Below, one piece after another: positions 35,131 through 43,899 of a DNA stretch of 64,000 nucleotides. The position numbers were made by a program, and so were the translations under genes. The notes beneath the pieces were generated by a model. That model did not search any database. It was given only the letters and a program-made list of their open reading frames with translations, and was not told where the DNA came from. The DNA is taken from NCBI RefSeq assembly GCF_002257565.1, contig NZ_CP022736.1, positions 744,001-808,000 on the forward strand, given 5' to 3'. The stretch is from Herbaspirillum sp. meg3. GTDB taxonomy: Bacteria > Pseudomonadota > Gammaproteobacteria > Burkholderiales > Burkholderiaceae_D. How positions within the stretch are numbered: position 1 is the stretch's first letter; each line of letters opens with the position of its first letter.

Positions 35131-35984
35131 ATCCGCTAACCAGCAAAGAAATCAGTGAGGCAGTACTTCGACTTCCCTCGTTGCCTCACATTGTCATGGA
35201 GCTTATTGACGCACTTGATAATGGCGATGTCGATACCAATACCCTCGCACAGAAAATTTCGCATGATCAAGCGATAACTGCAAAAGTACTCGGACTAGCT
35301 AACTCTTCGTTTTACGGAATGCAAAGTAAGGTGGGATCCATCCCGCATGCTGTCACCGTGCTGGGCTTTAATAGCGTCCGTTCCTTAGTGACAGCAGCTG
35401 CTGTCGTCGACACCTTTTCCGAAGGCCAACCAAAAGAACTTAATTATGCTGAATTCTGGAAGCACGCCATCGCAACGGCATTGGCAGCCAAAGCAATAGC
35501 AAGAAGCCGGGGAGGCAACGAAGATCAGGCATTCATCGGTGGACTTTTGCATAATATCGGCCGTCTGGTACTCGCAACGTATTCCCCGTCGCGTTATCAA
35601 GAGGTATTGAAATGGCGTTCTCAACATGATGAGGACTTGGTGGTTGCAGAGATTCACGTCCTCGGTATCGACCACAAAGTAGCCGGCAGAGAAATTCTTG
35701 CACATTGGAAGTTTCCTGCATCCATTGTCGAAACATTACATCCCCTCACAGAGAATAAGCTGAATGAGTATTCCCTCATTGCGTCAGTAGTTACCGTCGC
35801 CGATGCGATAGCGTATGGACTGGATCTGAGTGGTGGAGCGCAAGACCGGGTTCCTGTGATTTCGCAGCACGAATGGGATGTGTTGAAATTAGACCAGCAG
35901 ACATTATTCGAGATTTTCAGTACGACTGAAAGACAGTTCAAAGAAGCCTGCATGATCTTGGGCGCCAACGCAGGAGATGGATAA
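35127..35984 (+). CDS. HDOD domain signalling protein
   Basis: 285 residues from the ATG at 35127, which overlaps the preceding stop; the upstream in-frame start is less likely. HDOD domain about residues 5-210: LPSLPHIVMELIDALDNGDV, KISHDQAITAKVLGLANSSF, VTVLGFNSVRSLVTAAAV and AFIGGLLHNIGRLVLATY. HDOD proteins are non-catalytic relatives of HD domains found in two-component and c-di-GMP networks. It is part of the tightly packed operon. Confidence 0.88.
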   Translation: MNPLTSKEISEAVLRLPSLPHIVMELIDALDNGDVDTNTLAQKISHDQAITAKVLGLANSSFYGMQSKVGSIPHAVTVLGFNSVRSLVTAAAVVDTFSEGQPKELNYAEFWKHAIATALAAKAIARSRGGNEDQAFIGGLLHNIGRLVLATYSPSRYQEVLKWRSQHDEDLVVAEIHVLGIDHKVAGREILAHWKFPASIVETLHPLTENKLNEYSLIASVVTVADAIAYGLDLSGGAQDRVPVISQHEWDVLKLDQQTLFEIFSTTERQFKEACMILGANAGDG

Positions 35985-36011
35985 TAGCCTGGCTTATTGG
36001 AGGAAGAGACC

Positions 36012-37448
36012 GTGTCATTGCTAAGTTCGCAGAATCAGTTATCAGAGCCGCAGATATCTGAGTTCTTTGATGGCTGTCCAGTACCCGCATTCGCTATCGA
36101 CAGCAATCATCTCATTACGCATTGGAATAAAGCTTGCGAGCATATTCTCGGTGTATCTGCAGCGCAGATGGTGGGGACAAAGAATCAATGGAAACCATTT
36201 TATCTGTATGAGCGTCCTGTTCTTGCAGATCTGATCGTTGCCGGCTCCCTCGAGAATGTCGTCGGTACTTACTATCATGACGATGATAAGTTCCGTAGCT
36301 CAATCGTCATTCCCGGCGCGGTGGAAGCAGAGAAATTTTTTCCTCATCTGGGACAGAACGGGCGATGGCTGTACTTTTCGGCAGCACCATTGCGAGCTCC
36401 TTCTGGAGAGATCGTCGGCGCCATTGAGGTACTTCAGGATGTCACTGCGCAAAAATCAGCTGAGCTGGATTTAAGGAGAATGCATCAAGATTTGGAAATT
36501 CAAGTTGTCAAGCGAACGCATGAACTTGCCGCGGCCAATGAAAAGATGGAAGAGGATTTGCGACGCCTCACTGCAGCGGAAGCCGAACTCGTCCGGAGAA
36601 ATGCCGAGCTTACCGAAGTGAATCGCAAATTATCTATGGCGCAAGAGCAGCTTATGCAATCTGAAAAGCTCGCTTCTATAGGTCAGCTTGCAGCGGGAGT
36701 TGCTCATGAAATCAATAATCCGATCGGTTACATTTTTTCGAATTTCAGCACGCTGGAAACGTATATCGAATCGCTGCTAAGAATATTAACGGCTTATGAA
36801 AAATTAGATAGAAATCGTGATTCGGCGGAGGTCTATCAAGAACTTAACGCCGTAAGGAAAGATGTTGAGATCGATTATTTGAAAGAAGATATTCCAGCGC
36901 TAATGAGTGAATCTCGCGAAGGAATCTCACGCGTGAGAAAAATCGTGCAGGACCTGAAAGATTTCTCTCGAACGGATACCGCGGTGGAGTGGCAATGGGC
37001 CAACTTGCATCAGGGCATAGATTCAACATTGAATATCGTCAACAATGAAATTAAATATAAGGCAGACGTAGTAAAAAATTATGGAAATTTGCCAGACGTC
37101 GAATGTCTACCGAGCCAGATTAATCAGGTCGTTATGAATCTTATCGTCAATGCAGCTCACGCTATCAGCGGAGGGCGCGGTACCATCTCCATCACAACGA
37201 AGGTGGTAGGGGCGGATGTGGAGATTGAAATAGAAGACACTGGGGCTGGGATAGCTCCTGAGAACCTCTCAAGAATATTTGATCCATTTTTTACGACTAA
37301 GCCCGTTGGTCAGGGGACCGGACTAGGATTGTCCTTATCCTATGGCATCATGCAAAAGCATCAGGGAAGCATCCAGGTACGCAGCGTAGTTGGACAGGGC
37401 ACGGCGTTCACCCTGAAGCTGCCAATTGAGCACAACGCTGCGGCATGA
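36012..37448 (+). CDS. PAS domain sensor histidine kinase (second, similar kinase)
   Basis: 478 residues from GTG 36012, which has GGAGGA 7 bases upstream; a TTG at 35997 is in frame but overlaps that ribosome site. PAS region (about 15-150, FDGCPVPAFAIDSNHLITHW), a long coiled coil (about 155-215), H-box ASIGQLAAGVAHEINNPIG, then NLIVNAAHAI, EDTGAGIAPENLSRIFDPFF and GTGLGLSLSYGIMQKH. The kinase core is a clear duplicate of that at 31279, while the sensor differs. No membrane segment. The two kinases flank the receiver and HDOD genes and may feed two signals into them. Confidence 0.9.
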   Translation: MSLLSSQNQLSEPQISEFFDGCPVPAFAIDSNHLITHWNKACEHILGVSAAQMVGTKNQWKPFYLYERPVLADLIVAGSLENVVGTYYHDDDKFRSSIVIPGAVEAEKFFPHLGQNGRWLYFSAAPLRAPSGEIVGAIEVLQDVTAQKSAELDLRRMHQDLEIQVVKRTHELAAANEKMEEDLRRLTAAEAELVRRNAELTEVNRKLSMAQEQLMQSEKLASIGQLAAGVAHEINNPIGYIFSNFSTLETYIESLLRILTAYEKLDRNRDSAEVYQELNAVRKDVEIDYLKEDIPALMSESREGISRVRKIVQDLKDFSRTDTAVEWQWANLHQGIDSTLNIVNNEIKYKADVVKNYGNLPDVECLPSQINQVVMNLIVNAAHAISGGRGTISITTKVVGADVEIEIEDTGAGIAPENLSRIFDPFFTTKPVGQGTGLGLSLSYGIMQKHQGSIQVRSVVGQGTAFTLKLPIEHNAAA

Positions 37449-37502
37449 ATAAAATAGTTGTCTCAAACTCGATGTGAACGCAGGTGTTGATCGCTGGTTA
37501 AA

Positions 37503-39110
37503 TCAGTTTTTGGCAGGGGAATAAACGGAAGTTCCCATCCCTGCGGGTAAGTCGGGCGCTAGCGTGAAGTAAAAGGTTGTGCCGGTTCCTCTTATGGATT
37601 CGGCCCAGATATTTCCGCCATGTTTGGTGATAATTCGTTCCACGATGGCGAGGCCGACGCCGGTGCCCTCAAATTCCTGACTGCTATGAAGGCGTTGGAA
37701 AACGCCAAATAGTTTATGCGCATAGGCCATGTCAAAGCCTACGCCGTTATCTTTCACGAAATAGACGGGCGGCGTACTCGCTTTATACCCAATGGTGATA
37801 ATCGATGCCTCTCTTGTGCGACTATATTTAACCGCGTTCTCAATCAGATTCCACCATACCTGGCGAATAATCTTCTCCTCGGCTAACGCTGATGGAAGAG
37901 AGGCAACATCGAACTGAATATCACGTTGCGGGTTCGCCAGCCGCAGGTCTTGGATAATGTCGTCAATCAGAAGGTCGAAATTGATGACTTCCCTCTGCAA
38001 CGGTTGCTGACCAATCTTCGAGAAAGCCAGGAGATCTTCCACCAGCGAAGACATTTTGCTGCTGTTTTTTCTTATGAGAGAGACAAAAAGTCGCGCCTCT
38101 TCATTCAGCACGTGAGAATGTTCTTCCTCCAGGATTTTCGCGAACTGACTGACAACTCTCAATGGGCTGCGCAAGTCATGGGAAACCGTATAGCCAAATG
38201 ACTCCAGGTCACGATTCAAGATCTCTAATTCAGTCGTTTTATGCCGCTGCTGTTCATGCATGCCGACCAATTTTGCATAGAGTTTTGTGTTCTCCAGTAA
38301 CAGCATGCCCAGAACAAAGCTTGCAGCGAGTAGCCCGTACAGGCGGCCTGCATAGAAGCCGAGATCGAATCTCTTCGCATTGAATATCGTCGACAGACCA
38401 ACGTCAAATATCCATGCGCAAACAACGACCAAAAGCCATAGATCCAACACGGAATAGGATCGTCTGCGCCAGAGAAGGACGAGCGCGGTCAAAGATACGC
38501 CCCATATACACAGTACGGTGCTCACAAGGGATGGTGTGTACTTCCCTTCGGCCAGGAGTACGGGTAAATAGTCGTGGCCGGCTGTTCCCAGATACGCTAA
38601 AGCGCAAACCAAGGTAAACACCCCGCCAAGACTGAATGCGACGAGGCTGCCGCTCGGAGTAACAGTCCCTCGTTTCTTCAACAGAGCATAAGCAATAACA
38701 AACAGCGGAAAACCGCCGTGCCAAAACATGTAAAACCAAACGGTGGTCTGTGATCCTGCGCTCAGCAGGCCCGTTGGCGAAAACAAACCAGGGAATGAGA
38801 GAGCATGGGTTACCGTCATCAGAGCGGTGAATGTATACCCGAGCGCGAGGATCAGAATCTCCTTGGATCGCAAAATGAAAAATTGTCCAAACAATAATAA
38901 GGACGTAATCGCATCATTAATGCATAGCGCTGAAGCGTAGATGGGGATGAAAGCGTCAATTTTTGCCAGAGGTGTCTTGGCAAATGGAATACAAGCCACA
39001 AAGAAAATGGCAGACATCGCAATGAGAGAAATCGCCAGTTTTCGTTCGCTGGCGCTCGCAGGCATCGTGGGGAGAAATAAGGAAATATTCTCCGTTTGTC
39101 TTTGCGTCAT
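37503..39110 (-). CDS. MASE4-domain membrane sensor histidine kinase
   Basis: 535 residues from ATG 39110 (MTQRQTENISLFLPTMPASA); the upstream open frame has no family support. The N-terminal half has about seven to eight membrane helices and matches MASE4 sensors (IPIYASALCINDAITSLLLF, LGYTFTALMTVTHALSFPGL, WFYMFWHGGFPLFVIAYALL). The kinase H-box is FGYTVSHDLRSPLRVVSQF, and the ATPase region has NLIENAVKYS, VKDNGVGFDMAYAHKLFGVF and GTGVGLAIVERII. The receiver partner is unknown. Convergent with the operon, 54 bp from the second PAS kinase. The gap 39111-39446 upstream (336 bp) holds no recognisable gene. Confidence 0.88.
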   Translation of the reverse strand: MTQRQTENISLFLPTMPASASERKLAISLIAMSAIFFVACIPFAKTPLAKIDAFIPIYASALCINDAITSLLLFGQFFILRSKEILILALGYTFTALMTVTHALSFPGLFSPTGLLSAGSQTTVWFYMFWHGGFPLFVIAYALLKKRGTVTPSGSLVAFSLGGVFTLVCALAYLGTAGHDYLPVLLAEGKYTPSLVSTVLCIWGVSLTALVLLWRRRSYSVLDLWLLVVVCAWIFDVGLSTIFNAKRFDLGFYAGRLYGLLAASFVLGMLLLENTKLYAKLVGMHEQQRHKTTELEILNRDLESFGYTVSHDLRSPLRVVSQFAKILEEEHSHVLNEEARLFVSLIRKNSSKMSSLVEDLLAFSKIGQQPLQREVINFDLLIDDIIQDLRLANPQRDIQFDVASLPSALAEEKIIRQVWWNLIENAVKYSRTREASIITIGYKASTPPVYFVKDNGVGFDMAYAHKLFGVFQRLHSSQEFEGTGVGLAIVERIITKHGGNIWAESIRGTGTTFYFTLAPDLPAGMGTSVYSPAKN

Positions 39111-39446
39111 ATGCTTTCCGAATCTAGAAGATTGAAAGCTTAATATCTTGAATTGTAGAGCGATTTTACCGCGATAGACGCGAGAGAGGGGGAAGTGGAG
39201 TTCGGTAGCAAACCTGCCAGAGCTGGTGGTGCCGGTACCACAGGACTCCTTATCATTAAGGAATACGACTAAGCGGGCGGTGGGACTCTCAATTCTTGGA
39301 AGCCCACGCGCGGGCGTGTCCGAATTTTTGCGCAATCGGTGTTGCGTTTAATTCATGGTTCATAGAAATACGTTCACCGAACTGAATAGTAAACCGAGTC
39401 AGCGCAGCTTTCCAATCGCTGATGGGCCGTGTCCACTTGTTACTGA

Positions 39447-40841
39447 TTAGACTACTGCCGGCTTGGCCAGCGGGGCTTCCAATAACGTATCTCTAATCAG
39501 CTCCAAGGCATGCTGAATATCCTCCCGTGTGGCTATACCTCCAATGCAAACACGTACGGCTTCCGCCGGTTCGTTCGACACCGCAAATGCGTCACTTGCC
39601 ACGACTCCGATACCGGATGATTTCATCTGTGCAGCGAACGCCTTTGCCTTCCATTCTGGCGGCAAATTGATCCACAAATGAAAAGCCTCCGGCTGCGACA
39701 TATAAGAGCGTTCCGGCAAAATGCGTGCGGTCATTTTCTGGCGCGCCATAGATTCTTTGCGAATGTTCGCCAGCGCCAGATCGGCTACGCCGTCGCGGAT
39801 CCAGCGTGTTGCTAGCGCCGAGGTGATCGGCGATGCCATGACGGTCGTTGCGCGCAGGGAAGAGGCTAGTTTCGCCGCATACTGAGTGTCGGGAGCTGTC
39901 ATGTAGGCAATGCGTAATCCGGCACCGACGCTTTTTGACAGCCCGGTAATATAGAACGTCACATCAGGGCCGACGCTGGCGATGGCAGGCGGCCCGGAGC
40001 GTGGCAGGAAGCCGTAGGCGTCGTCTTCGATGATGGCGACCTCATAGTGACGGGCGATTTCCACCAGCGCCTGGCGGCGCGACAGTGAGGTTGTGCAGGT
40101 AGTCGGGTTCAGCAAGGTCGGGTTGCAGTAAAGCGCCTTTGGCGCGTATTGCGCACAGGCACCCGCGAAAGCAACGGCATCGATGCCTTCATTGTCCATC
40201 GGCAGGCCGACCAACTTGATGCCCAATTGTCCGGCCAGCGCGCGCAGGCCTGGGTAGGTCACATCCTCGCAGCACAACACGCCTCCTGCACCGACCAGCA
40301 TGGTCAGAATTGCCAGCAAGGCGCATTGCGCGCCGGGTACCACCAACACGCGCTCCGGCTCGACACTGAGACCACGCCGGCGCAACCACAGCGCACCGGC
40401 CTCGCGGTCGTCCGGCGAGCCGCCGAAATCCTGATAGCGCATCAGATCGCGCAAATGTCCGTTTACATGCGCCCAGCCGCCTTGCATCAACTCCATCAAT
40501 TCCGGCGACTCGGGTTCCGGCGGCATGTTCATCGACATGTCGACGTTAGGTCGTCCCTCCGTCACGCGCGGAATTTTTGGCCGGCGTCGGCCGCAGACAA
40601 AGGTGCCACGTCCGACAACCGAATCCACCAAGCCGCGTCGATGGGCTTCGGTATAAGCGCGCGCCACCGTCGTGAAATCCAGGTCGAGCGCTTCCGCCAG
40701 TTTGCGTTGCGGCGGCAGACGTTGTTCGGCGACAAGAAGGCCGGTGGCGATGTCTTCAGCGATGGCGTTGGCAATCGAGAGGTACGCGGGGCCGCTTCCT
40801 TTCTTCAACTTCGGGGTCCAGATATGAGCTGATTTCGACAT
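39447..40841 (-). CDS. MocR-type regulator (GntR HTH plus aminotransferase domain)
   Basis: 464 residues from ATG 40841 (MSKSAHIWTPKLKKGSGPAY); the 80-residue extension upstream is not coding. N-terminal GntR winged helix (about 15-80, QRKLAEALDLDFTTVARAYT), linker, then a PLP-dependent class I aminotransferase-like domain (about 110-450) with VVPGAQCALLAILTML, NPTLLNPTTCTTSL, EDDAYGFLP and the PLP lysine in YITGLSKSVGAGLRIAY. MocR proteins sense PLP or amines. It is divergent from the Nit1C operon across a 428-bp gap with repeated motifs, so it is a candidate regulator of that cluster. Confidence 0.9.
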   Translation of the reverse strand: MSKSAHIWTPKLKKGSGPAYLSIANAIAEDIATGLLVAEQRLPPQRKLAEALDLDFTTVARAYTEAHRRGLVDSVVGRGTFVCGRRRPKIPRVTEGRPNVDMSMNMPPEPESPELMELMQGGWAHVNGHLRDLMRYQDFGGSPDDREAGALWLRRRGLSVEPERVLVVPGAQCALLAILTMLVGAGGVLCCEDVTYPGLRALAGQLGIKLVGLPMDNEGIDAVAFAGACAQYAPKALYCNPTLLNPTTCTTSLSRRQALVEIARHYEVAIIEDDAYGFLPRSGPPAIASVGPDVTFYITGLSKSVGAGLRIAYMTAPDTQYAAKLASSLRATTVMASPITSALATRWIRDGVADLALANIRKESMARQKMTARILPERSYMSQPEAFHLWINLPPEWKAKAFAAQMKSSGIGVVASDAFAVSNEPAEAVRVCIGGIATREDIQHALELIRDTLLEAPLAKPAVV

Positions 40842-40874
40842 GACATGTCCTTGGAGTGTAGGCATGGGAACAAC

Positions 40875-41175
40875 GGATTGAATGCAACTCCCGTTCCATG
40901 CATTTATGCCTGCTTTGCACCAGTTAGCCCGGTTTGACGGGCGAACGCTGCACCAATAGAAAACACGCCGCAACTTCAAAGTGCATGGATTTTTTGCGGA
41001 TTGAATGGATGCATTGTATGGATTGGTTATTTCTGCTCGAAAGCCTTTTCCAGACTGGTATAGCGCGAAACCAGAAAACATGCGGAAGACGCGTTTTCAA
41101 GGCTTGATTGATTGGATTTTTTTGCAGTCAATTTGATGTCATCAGTCAATTGCATGGCACGGTGAATGCATTCAA
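40875..41175. promoter_or_regulatory. Repeated motifs in the mocR-Nit1C divergent region
   Basis: Within the 428-bp gap 40842-41269, GGATTGAATG occurs at 40875-40884 and again at 40998-41007. TTGAATGCA at 40878-40886 recurs in inverted form at 41167-41175, within the 10-bp palindrome GAATGCATTC (41164-41173). GCATGGATT (40983) and GTATGGATT (41016) are further near-repeats. MocR proteins often bind spaced direct repeats, so these are candidate operators. No protein gene is seen in the gap. Confidence 0.45.
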
Positions 41176-41269
41176 TTTGGGTGTCGCGGCGCTTCGCCGG
41201 ACAGACCTGATGTTCGTTACGAGGTCTTGTTCTCAACCATTGCACAACACCATTTAAAGGAGCTTCACC

Positions 41270-41752
41270 ATGCCAGCAGTGACCAAAGCCGCACACGCCC
41301 CCGGCGATTTTCTCGTTGACTACGAAGAGAAGGTGTTCGAAGACGTCAAAGCCCAACCAGGCGAAAAAGCACTGGTCACTTTCCATACGGTCGCCTTCGA
41401 AGGTTCCATTGGTTTCGTCAATCTGTTGCAAGCCACGCGCTTGCAGCGCAAGGGTTTTGAGACGTCGATTCTACTGTACGGCCCAGGCGTTACGCTGGGT
41501 GTTCAGCGCGGCTTCCCGACGCTGGGCGACGAAGCATTTCCGGGTCACCAGAACTTCAACAAGCAGATCGTCAAGTTCATGGAAGAGGGCGGCAAGGTCT
41601 ACGCCTGCCGCTTTGCATTGCAAGCGCTGTACGGTCACGGCGAGCCGTCGCTGATCCCCGGCATTCGTCCGATCAATCCGCTTGATGTGCTTGACCTGAC
41701 GCTGCTGCATCGCCGCGACAACGCTTTCATTCTCGATACCTGGACGCTGTAG
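41270..41752 (+). CDS. MSMEG_0572/Sll0783 family nitrogen starvation response protein
   Basis: 160 residues with a good ribosome site (AAAGGAG). The sequence EKALVTFHTVAFEGSIGFVN, ILLYGPGVTLGVQRGFP and GGKVYACRFALQALYGHGEP matches the small protein that begins Nit1C clusters. It probably has a DsrE-like fold; its biochemical role is unknown. It is the first gene of the eight-gene cluster and lies 16 bp before the nitrilase. Confidence 0.87.
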   Translation: MPAVTKAAHAPGDFLVDYEEKVFEDVKAQPGEKALVTFHTVAFEGSIGFVNLLQATRLQRKGFETSILLYGPGVTLGVQRGFPTLGDEAFPGHQNFNKQIVKFMEEGGKVYACRFALQALYGHGEPSLIPGIRPINPLDVLDLTLLHRRDNAFILDTWTL

Positions 41753-41768
41753 TCGGATAGGGGCGGAC

Positions 41769-42854
41769 ATGACATTCAAAAAGAAAACAGTACGGGCAGC
41801 TGCGGTGCAGATTGCCCCCGACCTGCAGAGCGCAACCGGCACGCTGGACAAGGTATGCCAGGCGATCGCCGACGCCGCAGCGGGAGGCGCCGACATGGTG
41901 GTGTTTCCGGAAACCTTTGTTCCCTACTACCCGTACTTCTCCTTCGTCAGACCGCCCTTTGCTTCCGGCCCGGAACATCTGCTGCTGTACGAACGCGCCG
42001 TGGTGGTGCCGGGGCCGGTTACCCATGCCGTCGCCGCGGAGGCGCGCAGCCATGGCGTGGTGGTGGTGCTGGGTGTCAATGAGCGCGATAACGGCACGCT
42101 GTACAACACGCAGTTGGTGTTCGACGCCAACGGCGAGCTGGTGCTCAAGCGCCGCAAGATTACGCCGACCTATCACGAACGCATGATCTGGGGACAGGGC
42201 GACGGCAGCGGCCTGAAGGTGGTCGACACAGCAGTCGGGAGGTTGGGGGCTCTGGCCTGCTGGGAGCACTACAACCCGCTGGCGCGCTATGCCCTGATGG
42301 CGCAGCACGAAGAGATTCACTGCGCACAGTTTCCCGGGTCGATGGTGGGGCAAATCTTTGCAGATCAAATGGAAGTCACCATCCGCCACCATGCGCTGGA
42401 GGCCGGCTGCTTTGTCGTCAACGCAACCGGCTGGCTGACAGATGAGCAGATCGCTTCGATCACGCCGGATGCGTCCGTGCAGAAGGCATTGCGCGGCGGC
42501 TGCTGCACGGCGATCGTCTCGCCGGAAGGCAAGCTGCTGGCCGAGCCGCTGCGCAGTGGTGAAGGCATTCTGTTCGCCGATCTCGACATGGAGCTGATCA
42601 CCAAACGCAAACGCATGATGGATTCGGTCGGCCACTATGCCCGCCCTGAACTGCTGCATTTGGTGATCGACGATCGCGAAGCCAGACCGGCTTCCACCTT
42701 GTTTGCACCAACGCCTCAGGATGCTCCGGGGCCATCTCTTTTCAACACCACTTCCAATCTTGCGAGGGCCTATCATGCAGACAACTCCAGCACCGAATCC
42801 GCGTTTGAACACGGAACTGATCACGGAACTGCAATCCTTCGGACTGCGTCTTAG
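41769..42854 (+). CDS. Nitrilase of the Nit1C cluster (Sll0784 family)
   Basis: 361-residue carbon-nitrogen hydrolase that converts nitriles to acids and ammonia. The catalytic triad is visible: Glu48 (VVFPETFVPYY), Lys130 (KRRKITPTYHERMIWGQGDG) and Cys164 (GALACWEHYNP). This family is the nitrilase of the Nit1C operon, found in cyanobacteria, mycobacteria and cyanotrophic pseudomonads, where the cluster is tied to nitrogen starvation or cyanide use. The last 80 bp overlap the start of the radical SAM gene; the tail (about residues 310-361) is probably variable. Confidence 0.92.
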   Translation: MTFKKKTVRAAAVQIAPDLQSATGTLDKVCQAIADAAAGGADMVVFPETFVPYYPYFSFVRPPFASGPEHLLLYERAVVVPGPVTHAVAAEARSHGVVVVLGVNERDNGTLYNTQLVFDANGELVLKRRKITPTYHERMIWGQGDGSGLKVVDTAVGRLGALACWEHYNPLARYALMAQHEEIHCAQFPGSMVGQIFADQMEVTIRHHALEAGCFVVNATGWLTDEQIASITPDASVQKALRGGCCTAIVSPEGKLLAEPLRSGEGILFADLDMELITKRKRMMDSVGHYARPELLHLVIDDREARPASTLFAPTPQDAPGPSLFNTTSNLARAYHADNSSTESAFEHGTDHGTAILRTAS

Positions 42855-43899
42855 CGACCCCAACGCCGGCGCAGCCAGCCGTCGCGGCGGCGCAGGGCCT
42901 TCCGATCACAAAGCCGTCACGGTGGACGGCCACACGGTCATGATTCCGGTGCATACCGCCAGCTCGTGGTCGTCGCCGTATGTGGCCACTCCACCGGGCA
43001 GCGATGGCACCAGCCGGATCACACGCGATGGCGTCGAGATTGGTGTGATCTCGTTTCCGCGCCAACCGCGTTTCTACAAGATGCAGACCCTCGACGGCGT
43101 GGCTTACAACAAGATCGCCACGCTGCATGGTTCTGACGTGCTGGCGACCACCATTCTGCAAAGCTGCATCCGGTACGAGAGCCGCAAAAAGTCGTGCCAG
43201 TTCTGCGCTATCGGCCAGTCGCTTGCGGCCGGACGCACCATCTTGCGCAAGACGCCTGAACAGCTTGCGGAAGTGGCCCGTGCTGCAGTGTTGCTGGACA
43301 AGGTCAAGCACATGGTCATGACCACCGGCACGCCCAATGCGACGGACCGCGGGGCCCAGATTTTGTGCGAAAGCGCTTTTGCGGTGAAGTCAGCCGTCAA
43401 TCTGCCGATTCAGGGACAGTGTGAGCCGCCGGACGATGACGCCTGGTTTCGCCGTATGCACGACGCCGGCATCGATACGCTGGGCATGCACCTGGAAGCG
43501 GTGACGCCGGAAGTGCGCTCGCGCATCATGCCGGGCAAGGCAACTGTCCCGGTAGAGCGCTATTTCTCCGCCTTCGAGGCTGCCGTGCGCGTCTTCGGAC
43601 ATGGCCAGGTCAGCACCTACATCCTGGCCGGCCTCGGCGATACCCAGGAAGCCATCCTCAGCACCAGCAGCAAGCTGATCGACATGGGCGTCTATCCGTT
43701 TGTGGTGCCGTTCGTACCGATCACCGGCACGCCGCTGGAAGACCATCCGGCGCCGGCTGCATCCTACATGCGCGATCTGCTCACGCCCTTGTCGGCGATG
43801 TTGGAAGCAGGTGGCTTGCGTTCGGGCGACATCAAGGCCGGTTGCGGCAAATGCGGTGCCTGCTCATCGTTGTCCACCTACGAGAAGAAGACATCATGA
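42775..43899 (+). CDS. Radical SAM protein of the Nit1C cluster (MSMEG_0568 family)
   Basis: 374 residues from ATG 42775 (MQTTPAPNPRLNTELITEL). The expected cluster motif appears as CIRYESRKKSCQFC, a CX9CX2C arrangement (Cys131, 141, 144) rather than CX3CX2C. A second set, CGKCGAC (Cys357, 360, 363), lies near the C-terminus and may bind another Fe-S cluster. The substrate is unknown. Overlaps the nitrilase by 80 bp and the next gene by 4 bp (ATGA). Confidence 0.88.
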   Translation: MQTTPAPNPRLNTELITELQSFGLRLSDPNAGAASRRGGAGPSDHKAVTVDGHTVMIPVHTASSWSSPYVATPPGSDGTSRITRDGVEIGVISFPRQPRFYKMQTLDGVAYNKIATLHGSDVLATTILQSCIRYESRKKSCQFCAIGQSLAAGRTILRKTPEQLAEVARAAVLLDKVKHMVMTTGTPNATDRGAQILCESAFAVKSAVNLPIQGQCEPPDDDAWFRRMHDAGIDTLGMHLEAVTPEVRSRIMPGKATVPVERYFSAFEAAVRVFGHGQVSTYILAGLGDTQEAILSTSSKLIDMGVYPFVVPFVPITGTPLEDHPAPAASYMRDLLTPLSAMLEAGGLRSGDIKAGCGKCGACSSLSTYEKKTS

